From a virus: DNA of 29,191 bases. Positions 21,091 to 28,783 of the stretch are shown in pieces. The stretch lies in the IMG/VR virus record IMGVR_UViG_3300032304_001044, positions 1 to 29,191 of that record; one strand, written 5' to 3'. Each line of letters opens with the position of its first letter. The stretch's first letter is position 1. The translations under genes and the position numbers were made by a program. The notes under the pieces were generated by a model, which was not told the origin of the DNA, did no database searches, and was given only the letters and a program-made list of their open reading frames with translations.

Positions 21091-21724
21091 TATTGTTTGT
21101 GTATTGCGATTTGGCGGCAAGGTTGGGTATGATGCGTCGTGGGTTGAAAAGTTGCATAATTCTGTAAAGAGAAATATTTCTATTCCTTTTAAATTCATTT
21201 GTTTGAGTGATTGCGAAGTACCGTGTGATCGAATCGAGTTAGATATGACTGACGATGGGTTCTGGTCAAAAATGCAGTTATTTAAGCCTGGTCAATTTAT
21301 AGGGCCGGTTTTATACATTGATTTAGATACTGTTGTTTGTAATACGATAGATGATATTTTAGAATTGTGTAAAAATGAAAAATTTGTAATGTGGTTAGAA
21401 AAAGACAAGAATATTCATTCTAGTGCGTTAATGTATTGGGACGGAGATTATAGTAACTTATGGAATTTGTATAAAAGTAAACCGTTAGATTATTGGAAAG
21501 AATTATATTCTATTCCGCCACTATACGGCGATCAAGCAATAGTTAGCGAACACGTTGAGCATAAAACATTTTTAGATATTTGCCCGCATGATTGGTTTCA
21601 TATTGTTTCTAAACACGACAATGTACTCGATTTAACAAATATCAAAATGTTAATGTTTAGAAAAGTAAAACAAAAACCATCAACAATGATGGATCATAAA
21701 TTAGTCAAGGAACACTGGAAATGA
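21083..21724 (+). CDS. Putative glycosyltransferase with D-L-D motif
   Basis: This 213-aa protein has a GT-A-type N-terminus (residues 1-40), and W-S-K-M-Q-L-F followed by V-L-Y-I-D-L-D-T-V-V at 76-85 with the metal motif D80-L-D82. Later W-Y-W-D and Y-G-D-Q-A-I-V segments fit acceptor and donor binding loops seen in similar small phage and bacterial glycosyltransferases. The donor is unknown. It overlaps the previous gene by 8 nt and the next by 4 nt (ATGA), so it is translationally coupled. Confidence 0.7.
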   Translation: MINIVCVLRFGGKVGYDASWVEKLHNSVKRNISIPFKFICLSDCEVPCDRIELDMTDDGFWSKMQLFKPGQFIGPVLYIDLDTVVCNTIDDILELCKNEKFVMWLEKDKNIHSSALMYWDGDYSNLWNLYKSKPLDYWKELYSIPPLYGDQAIVSEHVEHKTFLDICPHDWFHIVSKHDNVLDLTNIKMLMFRKVKQKPSTMMDHKLVKEHWK

Positions 21725-22503
21725 AAGCATTTGTAATATATTTGCCATCTCGAGATCATAGCGTAACACACGCAAATGAAATGTTAGATACACTTACTTC
21801 TTACGGAATAGATACTGAATTGTTTGTAGGAACCGATGGCACCAATGCTGTCAAGATGGCTGAAAAGGCAAACAAAACATTGTATCCGTACAGTATTAAA
21901 AATAGAATTTTAGAAGAAGACGATATTGAAAGATTAATACGTCCTGAATTATACGAAGAATTTAAAAATAAACATTATTATCAAATAATAGAAAGACAAC
22001 TAATTGGAGAAAAAGATAAGGGAAAATTATCAAGACCTGGAGTAGTTGGTTGTTTCTATAGTCATTATAAACTATGGCAAAAATGTGTGGAACTCAACGA
22101 GCCAATAATGATTTTCGAAGATGATGTTAAATTTTATAGGAAATATGAGCCAGTTGAGTTTGACGATATTCTTATATTATCATTAGGGAAGAATTCTTTT
22201 TTAAATGAACCCTACGCAACCTTTTTAGAAAATCCATCAGGTCCGCCGGCCGCAGTTGCATGGAAAAACTTTTCGATGCCTGGCGCTAGTGGTTATGCAA
22301 TTAAACCGCATACAGCACGAGGACTAGTTAAATTTTATAGACCATATTGGTACCCGGCAGATAATGCAATCAATCAATATCTATGTAAAATGCAAATACA
22401 TACATATATCATGGGACGAAATACATTGCCAGAAGAAGGTAATATATCGATGACTAAATCTAAAGACTGGAGTATTAATGATAGTACCGATAGCACTGGC
22501 TAA
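21721..22503 (+). CDS. GT25-like LPS/LOS glycosyltransferase
   Basis: The 260-aa protein has features of GT25 transferases such as LOS galactosyltransferases: V-I-Y-L-P-S-R-D near the start, S-R-P-G-V-V-G-C-F-Y-S-H-Y-K-L-W-Q at 104-120, and E-P-I-M-I-F-E-D-D-V at 127-136, where F-E-D-D-V carries the metal-binding acidic residues. Further on, S-G-Y-A-I-K-P fits the family's G-x-x-A-Y pattern. It would add a sugar (often galactose) from a UDP donor; the substrate cannot be read from sequence. Overlaps: 4 nt upstream, 26 nt downstream. Confidence 0.8.
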   Translation: MKAFVIYLPSRDHSVTHANEMLDTLTSYGIDTELFVGTDGTNAVKMAEKANKTLYPYSIKNRILEEDDIERLIRPELYEEFKNKHYYQIIERQLIGEKDKGKLSRPGVVGCFYSHYKLWQKCVELNEPIMIFEDDVKFYRKYEPVEFDDILILSLGKNSFLNEPYATFLENPSGPPAAVAWKNFSMPGASGYAIKPHTARGLVKFYRPYWYPADNAINQYLCKMQIHTYIMGRNTLPEEGNISMTKSKDWSINDSTDSTG

Positions 22504-23476
22504 AACACCACCATTGGGGTATTCTAGTAATGATTTTGTAGAGTCAGTGTTAAAAAATACTGATACAGTTCTACGACTTTACAGTGATATAGAGAAATTA
22601 AAAAAAGAAAATAACTCTCTAGTATTAACAGAAAAATATGCCTTACTATCAAAATTACTTCCACATACTGATCCAGCCGCACTGACTATTGCATCATTTC
22701 ACGACAGAGAAATAACCGCATACAATGAATTTGATTTAATTAAAGATACAATTAATAAGCCTATATTAGTTAGAGGTATTGCATCTAGTCGTTATATGGA
22801 GTTTGTAAAATCTAAAGGACTTGATTATTATTTTATTGAAACTGGATATTTTGGAAATTATGTATCAAAGAGCAACCCTCAGGCAAAAAAACTCTGGCAT
22901 AGAATTGTTAAAAATTCCATGCAACATGAACAAGTATTAAATGTTCCTGATGACAGATGGAAAACACTTTGCAATCTAGATTCTCGATTGGTCTGGCCAG
23001 GATGGAAGAAAACTGGCAGTAAAATATTGTTAGTTGCGCCCATAGATAAATCCGCAGGCCACTACGGGTATACCAAAGATTCATGGATTGCTGAAACAAT
23101 TAACAAACTTAAAAAATATACAGACAGGGAAATTGTTGTAAGAGAAAAGTTACCAAGACCAGATAGAACATTTAAAAAAACAATATATCAAGCCATGGAC
23201 GAAGATATTTTTGCCGTGGTCGCCCTTAACAGCATTGCGGCAACAGAAGCAGTGGCCTACGGATTACCAGCATTTGCAACTGCACCTACTTCAGCAAAGG
23301 CTGTTACTTTAAATGATTTATCTAAGATAGAAACACCATATTATCCTGATGAAGAATTTGTTCACAAGTGGACATCGTCATTGGCCTATGGACAATTTCA
23401 TTTAGAAGAAATGCTGACAGGTAACGCATGGAGAACAGTTTTAGAAAATGAGCAACGAGAAACAATTAGTTATTAA
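22478..23476 (+). CDS. Capsule-transferase-like paralogue 1
   Basis: This 332-aa protein shares a C-terminal block with the two other members (23448-24398 and 25184-26029): K-K-Y-T-D-R-E-I-V-V-R at 212-222, then A-L-N-S at 249-252, A-T-E-A-V-A-Y-G-L-P at 255-264, and L-S-K-I-E followed by P-D and W about 10 residues later. The N-x-S and G-x-P elements resemble KpsC/capsule-synthesis-type GT-B transferases. The N-terminal half differs from the paralogues and has no recognised motif. GGAG lies 7 nt before the ATG, inside the end of the GT25-like gene. Function as a glycosyltransferase is inferred; a sialyl or Kdo-type donor is possible. Confidence 0.6.
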   Translation: MIVPIALAKTPPLGYSSNDFVESVLKNTDTVLRLYSDIEKLKKENNSLVLTEKYALLSKLLPHTDPAALTIASFHDREITAYNEFDLIKDTINKPILVRGIASSRYMEFVKSKGLDYYFIETGYFGNYVSKSNPQAKKLWHRIVKNSMQHEQVLNVPDDRWKTLCNLDSRLVWPGWKKTGSKILLVAPIDKSAGHYGYTKDSWIAETINKLKKYTDREIVVREKLPRPDRTFKKTIYQAMDEDIFAVVALNSIAATEAVAYGLPAFATAPTSAKAVTLNDLSKIETPYYPDEEFVHKWTSSLAYGQFHLEEMLTGNAWRTVLENEQRETISY

Positions 23477-24398
23477 GAGTTACTTGAGCAGTCTGCCTAA
23501 GCATATCAACGGCACTGAGAAAGTGAATGCCTTGACCTACTTTGCAGAGGGTGCCGCAAGATGCGGAGACTTGGCCTCCACAACCATGTCGCAGACGTAT
23601 GAATCCTGTAATGTTGGCGCTATAATTGGAAATGCGTTCGATGCTAATCCAGCAAAAACAACTCTTGCTCATTATAAAGTTAGAAAAATGGTAATGGATA
23701 CGCAGACTAAACTGGGTCAGTACTGGCTTAGTATTGATAGTAATGTGTTCATTTATAAAAACAAAGAAAATCCTAAAAAGTATCTAAGATATAGTTTTAA
23801 TGGCGTGTTTCCCAAGACCGGAATTTATTGTAACGACGAGTCAGGAGAAGACAATTGGAATAACATCAAGCGAGATTACAATATGGATTTGAAACCTTGG
23901 AGGTCTAATGGAAGTCATATTCTTATTACTCTACAAAGACCACTTGGTTGGAGTATGCGAGGTTTTAACTTAATGAAGTGGTTGGAAAATACATTTAGAG
24001 AAATACGCAAATATTCTGACAGACCCATAGTAATTAGATGGCATCCAGGAGATTGGAAATCATATCCCGTGTACGAAGCACTGTTAAAACAATACAACGC
24101 AACAATAAGTCCACAAGAACGACATATTACTGAGGATTTAGTCAACTGCTGGGCATTGATTTGCCATAACAGTACACCAAGTTCTGTGGCCAGCATAGAA
24201 GGTGTTCCAGCATTTATTACAGATGACCCTGGATATTGTCAAGCAGGAGATATTGCAAATTTAGATTTTAGTAAATTAGAAAATCCACAAATGCCCGATA
24301 GATCCGAGTGGATTAAAAAATTATCACAGTGCCATTGGAGTTTTGATGACACTCGCTCAGGACGATGCTGGGCACACATGAGAAACTACGTTAAGTAA
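23448..24398 (+). CDS. Capsule-transferase-like paralogue 2
   Basis: This 316-aa protein carries the shared block: I-R-K-Y-S-D-R-P-I-V-I-R-W-H-P-G at 186-201, L-I-C-H-N-S at 237-242, S-I-E-G-V-P at 249-254, and L-E-N-P-Q-M-P-D-R-S-E-W at 277-288. The sequence gaaatacgcaaatattctga at about 24000-24019 is shared exactly with the third paralogue. The N-terminal half is distinct, with I-T-L-Q-R-P-L-G-W-S-M-R-G just before the block. It is the last plus-strand gene of the island's operon, overlapping the previous gene by 29 nt. It ends 13 nt inside the end of the minus-strand glycosyltransferase gene. Confidence 0.6.
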   Translation: MSNEKQLVIKSYLSSLPKHINGTEKVNALTYFAEGAARCGDLASTTMSQTYESCNVGAIIGNAFDANPAKTTLAHYKVRKMVMDTQTKLGQYWLSIDSNVFIYKNKENPKKYLRYSFNGVFPKTGIYCNDESGEDNWNNIKRDYNMDLKPWRSNGSHILITLQRPLGWSMRGFNLMKWLENTFREIRKYSDRPIVIRWHPGDWKSYPVYEALLKQYNATISPQERHITEDLVNCWALICHNSTPSSVASIEGVPAFITDDPGYCQAGDIANLDFSKLENPQMPDRSEWIKKLSQCHWSFDDTRSGRCWAHMRNYVK

Positions 24399-25168
24399 CG
24401 TGACTGCTCATCGATAAAGATTTTCAAATCCTTACGTTTGCCTTTGGCAGTCCAAATATAACTGTTTGCATCCATGAACCAGTCAATATAAGACATTGGC
24501 AACTCGCCATATCTATATCTTCCAGCAATAACATCTAAAACATCTTGGTCCAACGACCAGTAAATCTTATCAGCATTAATATTGGATGTTAGTAGGGTAG
24601 AATATTCTTTTATAAATTTATAACTAGATTTATTCCCAGTAAGATATACTCCACCGGCAAGAAACTGCTTGTTTCTTCTAATGTACAAATCTGGACCATC
24701 GGCCAACACTGGTATTTGTTTACGTACAACTGCATCCACATCAATAGAAAATACTTTTTGAGGATCCGTTAATAATTCCGCTAATCTTATAAATCTAGCA
24801 CAGGCAAAATATGTTTTTTGCATACGTTCTAGAATAGATTTATCTCCGCCCTTTTCCATTGATTTCAATGTGCGTTTTTGACGTTCAATATCAAATTCTG
24901 TAGTCATAGTGTCTTGCCATTTATCTGCGGCCTGTTGAAATAATTCCATTGGAACTACTTCATAGGATACAGAAACACCGTGTTGTTGACAAAAATCTAA
25001 CTGATCCGCTCTGGGGTTAAACAAATGAAGATGGATATTGTTATCGCTGTTCTGCCTGATACTTTTAATCAGCACTCGCCCAAATTCATCAAAATATTTC
25101 TCATCACAGGCTCCGTAGATGAAGAAATCTGTGTGTTCGAGTTTTCCTTGTAGTGGTGGTATAATCAT
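24386..25168 (-). CDS. Minus-strand putative glycosyltransferase (D-V-D motif)
   Basis: This 260-aa protein has F-F-I-Y-G-A-C-D-E-K-Y near its N-terminus, a helical middle rich in Lys and Met, and F-S-I-D-V-D-A-V-V at 140-148 with the GT-A metal motif D143-V-D145. A Q-F-L-A-G-G-V-Y-L segment follows, a typical acceptor-side loop. It is the only minus-strand gene of the island, convergent with paralogue 2 (13-nt overlap) and divergent from paralogue 3 (15 nt apart). Its late box is the palindrome at 25169-25180, whose minus-strand copy ends 5 nt before the ATG. Donor and acceptor unknown. Confidence 0.7.
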   Translation of the reverse strand: MIIPPLQGKLEHTDFFIYGACDEKYFDEFGRVLIKSIRQNSDNNIHLHLFNPRADQLDFCQQHGVSVSYEVVPMELFQQAADKWQDTMTTEFDIERQKRTLKSMEKGGDKSILERMQKTYFACARFIRLAELLTDPQKVFSIDVDAVVRKQIPVLADGPDLYIRRNKQFLAGGVYLTGNKSSYKFIKEYSTLLTSNINADKIYWSLDQDVLDVIAGRYRYGELPMSYIDWFMDANSYIWTAKGKRKDLKIFIDEQSRYLT

Positions 25169-25180
25169 GTAAATATTTAC
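25169..25180. promoter_or_regulatory. 12-bp palindromic bidirectional late promoter
   Basis: GTAAATATTTAC is a perfect palindrome that contains a GTAAATA late-type box on each strand. It fills most of the 15-bp gap between the minus-strand glycosyltransferase and paralogue 3. The minus box ends 5 nt from its ATG; the plus box ends 8 nt from its ATG. No Shine-Dalgarno is present on either side. Confidence 0.6.
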
Positions 25181-25183
25181 TCA

Positions 25184-26029
25184 ATGAAACTCGCATACTT
25201 TCCTAATCAGACAGCACTGAAATCTGAACCAGTGTGGGGTGCGTTCCTCAACGGCGCAAGACAAGCCGGGTTAGAGCCTGTGGAAAACAGTAAAACCGCA
25301 GATTGTGCTCTTATCTGGAGTGTGTTATGGAACGGACGTATGCGCATGAACGAAACGGTGTACAACCATTATCGAAGTTTGGGTAAGCCTGTATTCATTA
25401 TCGAAGTAGGCGCACTGGATAGAGGACGTACTTGGAAGATTTCGGCTAATCATATCACCACCGAAGGAATTTATGGAAATACTGAAAATATTGACTACGA
25501 CCGAGCAAGAAAATTAGGTATTGAATTACAAGACGTAAAAACTTCAAGGAAAGATTCTATACTGATAGTAGGTCAACACGAACGTAGTTTACAATGGCAA
25601 CGTCAGCCAACTACGCAAGCCTGGGTTGCTCAGAAAGTCGGTGAAATACGCAAATATTCTGATAGACCTATAATTTTTCGACCACATCCAAGGCACCCAA
25701 TCAATATAACTTTTATGACTGGTGTGACTTTTGAAAGACCCAACAAGCTCGCAGACACATATGATAAATTTGATATCAATTTTAATCACCATTGTGTGGT
25801 GAGCCATAACAGTGGCCCCGGTATTCAGGCGGCTATTGCTGGAACACCGGTAATTTGCGACAAAAGTAGTTTGGTTCACCCGCTTAGTCAAAATATTTCA
25901 AAAATCAACGAAGCATTTCTGCCCGATAGACAAAATTGGTTTCATCAAATTTTACACACCGAATGGACTGTGGATGAAATCAGTCAAGGTATTCCACATA
26001 AACGTATATTAAATGTATTAAACCGTTGA
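25184..26029 (+). CDS. Capsule-transferase-like paralogue 3
   Basis: The 281-aa protein has the shared block: I-R-K-Y-S-D-R-P-I-I-F-R-P-H-P at 155-169, V-V-S-H-N-S-G-P-G at 205-213, A-I-A-G-T-P at 217-222, and I-S-K-I-N-E-A-F-L-P-D-R-Q-N-W at 238-252. H-N-S-G-P-G and A-G-T-P are the elements most like KpsC/capsule-synthesis proteins, where they contact the nucleotide-sugar. The N-terminal half (S-E-P-V-W-G-A-F-L-N-G-A) is a plausible acceptor domain of a GT-B fold. It is separate from its paralogues, on the far side of the minus-strand gene. It ends 31 nt before the next ATG. Confidence 0.65.
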   Translation: MKLAYFPNQTALKSEPVWGAFLNGARQAGLEPVENSKTADCALIWSVLWNGRMRMNETVYNHYRSLGKPVFIIEVGALDRGRTWKISANHITTEGIYGNTENIDYDRARKLGIELQDVKTSRKDSILIVGQHERSLQWQRQPTTQAWVAQKVGEIRKYSDRPIIFRPHPRHPINITFMTGVTFERPNKLADTYDKFDINFNHHCVVSHNSGPGIQAAIAGTPVICDKSSLVHPLSQNISKINEAFLPDRQNWFHQILHTEWTVDEISQGIPHKRILNVLNR

Positions 26030-26053
26030 CTTTGTTGTAAAAGGTGTTATAAT
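26026..26053 (+). promoter_or_regulatory. Sigma70-type promoter before the uvsW operon
   Basis: TTGACT (26026-26031) and TATAAT (26048-26053) are 16 nt apart. The ATG at 26061 is only 7 nt after the -10, so transcription would begin at or next to the start codon, and no Shine-Dalgarno is present. Confidence 0.7.
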
Positions 26054-26060
26054 AAAAAAT

Positions 26061-27308
26061 ATGACACATACCATTGAAGACGCACTAGAAATTTTAGCAG
26101 GCACTATTACTCGTGCTGTGAATATTCGAGTGGACATCGGCGAAATGAATTTGATTCGAAGTCTTGGTAGACAAGTAGCTCGTGGCACTGCGCTAACTGA
26201 TCGGCAATTTGAGCTAGCCACTAAAAAACTCGAAAAATATCGAAAAGGCTTAGAGCAAAATTCCGTAGACGTGACAGGGTTACTGACACTCAAACCCTTG
26301 CGTATGCCACTACGTCAACTGGATAGAACACAGTCGATATCGTTTGTCATGGGTCACGATAAGAAAATCAAACTGTCCATAAAATTTGTATTTTCTAAGA
26401 AATTTGCCGCAGTTTGGTCAGATTTACAAGATCAACTGACTGTGTCAATACATGAGCAAAAGGGTGAAAAACAATTAGCAGTCAACGAGCAAGACCTATA
26501 CCTAATAGTTAATACACTTCAGCCCATGGGCTTTACTGTGGCCACTGACGTGATGGACATCTATCAAAAAATTGAAGAAATTTACGTGACTCCTGACAAT
26601 TTTGCACCTCATGTGGATGTAGTTGACAATGTACTGGTTTTAAAAAATATAAATTCTCGTTGTAAAACTTATCTAGACAAAGAGTTTACCGACATTAAAG
26701 ACTCAGATTTTCTTGTATTTTTAGAGAGGGTAAAAAATTGCGGAATTTACCACAAAACCGACAGGATTATTGAAAAAATCACCGAGATCAGCCCTAATAA
26801 ATTAGTAAAAGACATACTGGTTTCTGAAGAGACAAGATTTCGTCTTAATCCTGAAGAACATACTACGAGCAGTCTCTTCGATATATTAGATACTTTAAAG
26901 CAATGGCCTGTTTTGGTTATAGTTGATGAGACCACAGATGCTATTTCCCAGGTAAAGAACTTGTGTACTGCACTACTGGACAGAGTGGACAATAATGAAG
27001 TCACTGTGTTCTTTAGATTAGAAAACGGTAATACTGAGCACGAGGAATTTAACCAATTTGTGGCCAATAACCACTTAAATAATTATATAGACTCAAAAAC
27101 TAAAGTGGTGTTTGTGTCTAAGAACCGTATACCTAAACCACTTTTCAATGCAGATTGGAAACCCAGAACTGCACTGGTAACAGCATCATACGAACACGGA
27201 AAAACTTCAGCATACCTAAATGATTTTCCCACAGTGTACTATTATAATAACTCATCGTCCGTGAGACACGGCAGAATAAAAGGATCGAGAAAAATTGTCC
27301 AGTTGTAA
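26061..27308 (+). CDS. Conserved unknown protein coupled to UvsW
   Basis: This 415-aa protein is not recognised with certainty. It has an N-terminal helical segment (L-G-R-Q-V-A-R-G-T-A-L-T-D-R-Q-F-E-L-A-T-K-K-L at about 35-57), a beta region with F-V-F-S-K-K-F-A, and a later alpha/beta part with W-P-V-L-V-I-V-D-E, which resembles a Walker B strand, though no Walker A is visible. The C-terminal part is rich in basic and aromatic residues (Y-Y-Y-N-N-S-S-S-V-R-H-G-R-I-K-G). It lies directly before uvsW, overlapping it by 14 nt, and is driven by a sigma70-type promoter, so a role with UvsW in DNA repair or replication is a fair guess. Similar ORFs recur near uvsW in marine T4-like phages, as far as I recall. 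Confidence 0.75.
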   Translation: MTHTIEDALEILAGTITRAVNIRVDIGEMNLIRSLGRQVARGTALTDRQFELATKKLEKYRKGLEQNSVDVTGLLTLKPLRMPLRQLDRTQSISFVMGHDKKIKLSIKFVFSKKFAAVWSDLQDQLTVSIHEQKGEKQLAVNEQDLYLIVNTLQPMGFTVATDVMDIYQKIEEIYVTPDNFAPHVDVVDNVLVLKNINSRCKTYLDKEFTDIKDSDFLVFLERVKNCGIYHKTDRIIEKITEISPNKLVKDILVSEETRFRLNPEEHTTSSLFDILDTLKQWPVLVIVDETTDAISQVKNLCTALLDRVDNNEVTVFFRLENGNTEHEEFNQFVANNHLNNYIDSKTKVVFVSKNRIPKPLFNADWKPRTALVTASYEHGKTSAYLNDFPTVYYYNNSSSVRHGRIKGSRKIVQL

Positions 27309-28764
27309 AATAGTCATCAGAGACGAAGTCAATATCAAAATCGAAGGATTACCTGTAGAGATCCGCAGGAAAATATCCAACGCATTAAAATTTGAATTGC
27401 CATACGCCCGTCATATGCCACAGTATAAACTTGGCCGTTGGGATGGCACAACAACGTTCTTTGGCTTGGGCGGGAATGGATATCTAAACCATTTGGATGT
27501 TATACTGCCTATCTTAGAAGAGTGCGGAGTTGACATTGACAATATTGAAGATTTGCGTCAGTCCCATAAGTTAGAATTTGAAAAGATCACAGAAAACTAT
27601 TGGGCAGATAAAGGCAAAGTGTGGCCCAAGGGACATCCGATTGCTGGACAGCCCATTGTGTTACGTGATTATCAATTGGATGCCATTAATAATTTCATGG
27701 AGCATCCGCAAGGATTACAGGAGTTGGCAACTGGTGCAGGTAAAACAATTATCACAGCCACGCTGTCGGCACTTTGCGAACCATATGGCCGTACCTTGGT
27801 CATTGTGCCCAACAAAGGCTTGGTTGTACAAACAGAAGAAGATTATATTAACGTAGGACTGGATGCCGGAGTATACTTTGGTGATCGTAAAGATTTGGGT
27901 AAGACACATACCATCTGCACTTGGCAAAGCCTTAATATACTAGATAAAAAATCCAAAGGTGTTACCGACGACGAAATATTAACACTGGCAGAATTGTTAG
28001 AAGGCGTGGTATGTGTTATCGTAGACGAAGTGCATATGGCCAAAGCGGATGTGTTGAAAAATCTACTAAGTCAAAATCTAGCCAACGCACCGATTCGTTG
28101 GGGGCTAACTGGCACAGTACCCAAAGAACAAATCAATTTTCACAGTATTCTAGCAACATTGGGTCCTGTGATCAATCGTATCAGCGCACATGCCTTGCAA
28201 GAAAAAGGTGTACTAAGTCAATGTCATGTTAACATTGTACAGATGTTGGACGTTAAAGAATTTAGAACATATCAAGAAGAATTAAAGTATCTTGTCACAG
28301 ACACAGACAGGATCGGTTATATCGCAAATTTATGCAACTCAATCAAAGACTCAGGCAACACACTAATACTAGTAGACAGGCTCGATGCAGGTAGACAAAT
28401 CGTGGAAGCGATACCGGGTTCCGTTTTCATCAGCGGAGAAGTTAAGCTCAGTGAGCGGAAGGAACACTATGATGAAATTAAAGACAGTGCTAACAAGGTT
28501 ATTGTGGCGACTTATGGTGTGGCCGCTGTTGGTCTTAATATCCCTAGGATTTTTAATCTGGTTCTTTTGGAACCCGGAAAGAGCTTTGTCCGCGTTATAC
28601 AATCAATTGGACGGGGTATTCGCAAAGCAGAAGACAAAGACTTCGTACAAATCTGGGACATAACATCTACTTGTAAGTATGCAAAAAGGCATTTGACCGA
28701 GCGAAAGAAATTCTACAAAGAAGCAAGATATCCTTTTACAATAGAAAAAGTATCTTGGGAATAA
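27295..28764 (+). CDS. uvsW: UvsW DNA/RNA helicase
   Basis: The 489-aa SF2 helicase matches T4 UvsW (503 aa), which unwinds R-loops and branched DNA and drives the switch from origin- to recombination-dependent replication. Motif Q-like L-R-D-Y-Q-L-D-A is at 123-130, Walker A A-T-G-A-G-K-T at 145-151, DEVH box at 244-247, T-G-T at 272-274, and motif VI Q-S-I-G-R-G-I-R near the C-terminus. The N-terminal domain includes L-G-R-W-D-G, the family's DNA-binding part. The only start in this frame after the stop at 27277 is TTG at 27295, with AGGA 10 nt before it. Upstream overlap is 14 nt, so translation is probably coupled. Confidence 0.95.
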   Translation: MSSCKIVIRDEVNIKIEGLPVEIRRKISNALKFELPYARHMPQYKLGRWDGTTTFFGLGGNGYLNHLDVILPILEECGVDIDNIEDLRQSHKLEFEKITENYWADKGKVWPKGHPIAGQPIVLRDYQLDAINNFMEHPQGLQELATGAGKTIITATLSALCEPYGRTLVIVPNKGLVVQTEEDYINVGLDAGVYFGDRKDLGKTHTICTWQSLNILDKKSKGVTDDEILTLAELLEGVVCVIVDEVHMAKADVLKNLLSQNLANAPIRWGLTGTVPKEQINFHSILATLGPVINRISAHALQEKGVLSQCHVNIVQMLDVKEFRTYQEELKYLVTDTDRIGYIANLCNSIKDSGNTLILVDRLDAGRQIVEAIPGSVFISGEVKLSERKEHYDEIKDSANKVIVATYGVAAVGLNIPRIFNLVLLEPGKSFVRVIQSIGRGIRKAEDKDFVQIWDITSTCKYAKRHLTERKKFYKEARYPFTIEKVSWE

Positions 28765-28783
28765 CAATAATAACGGAGAACGA

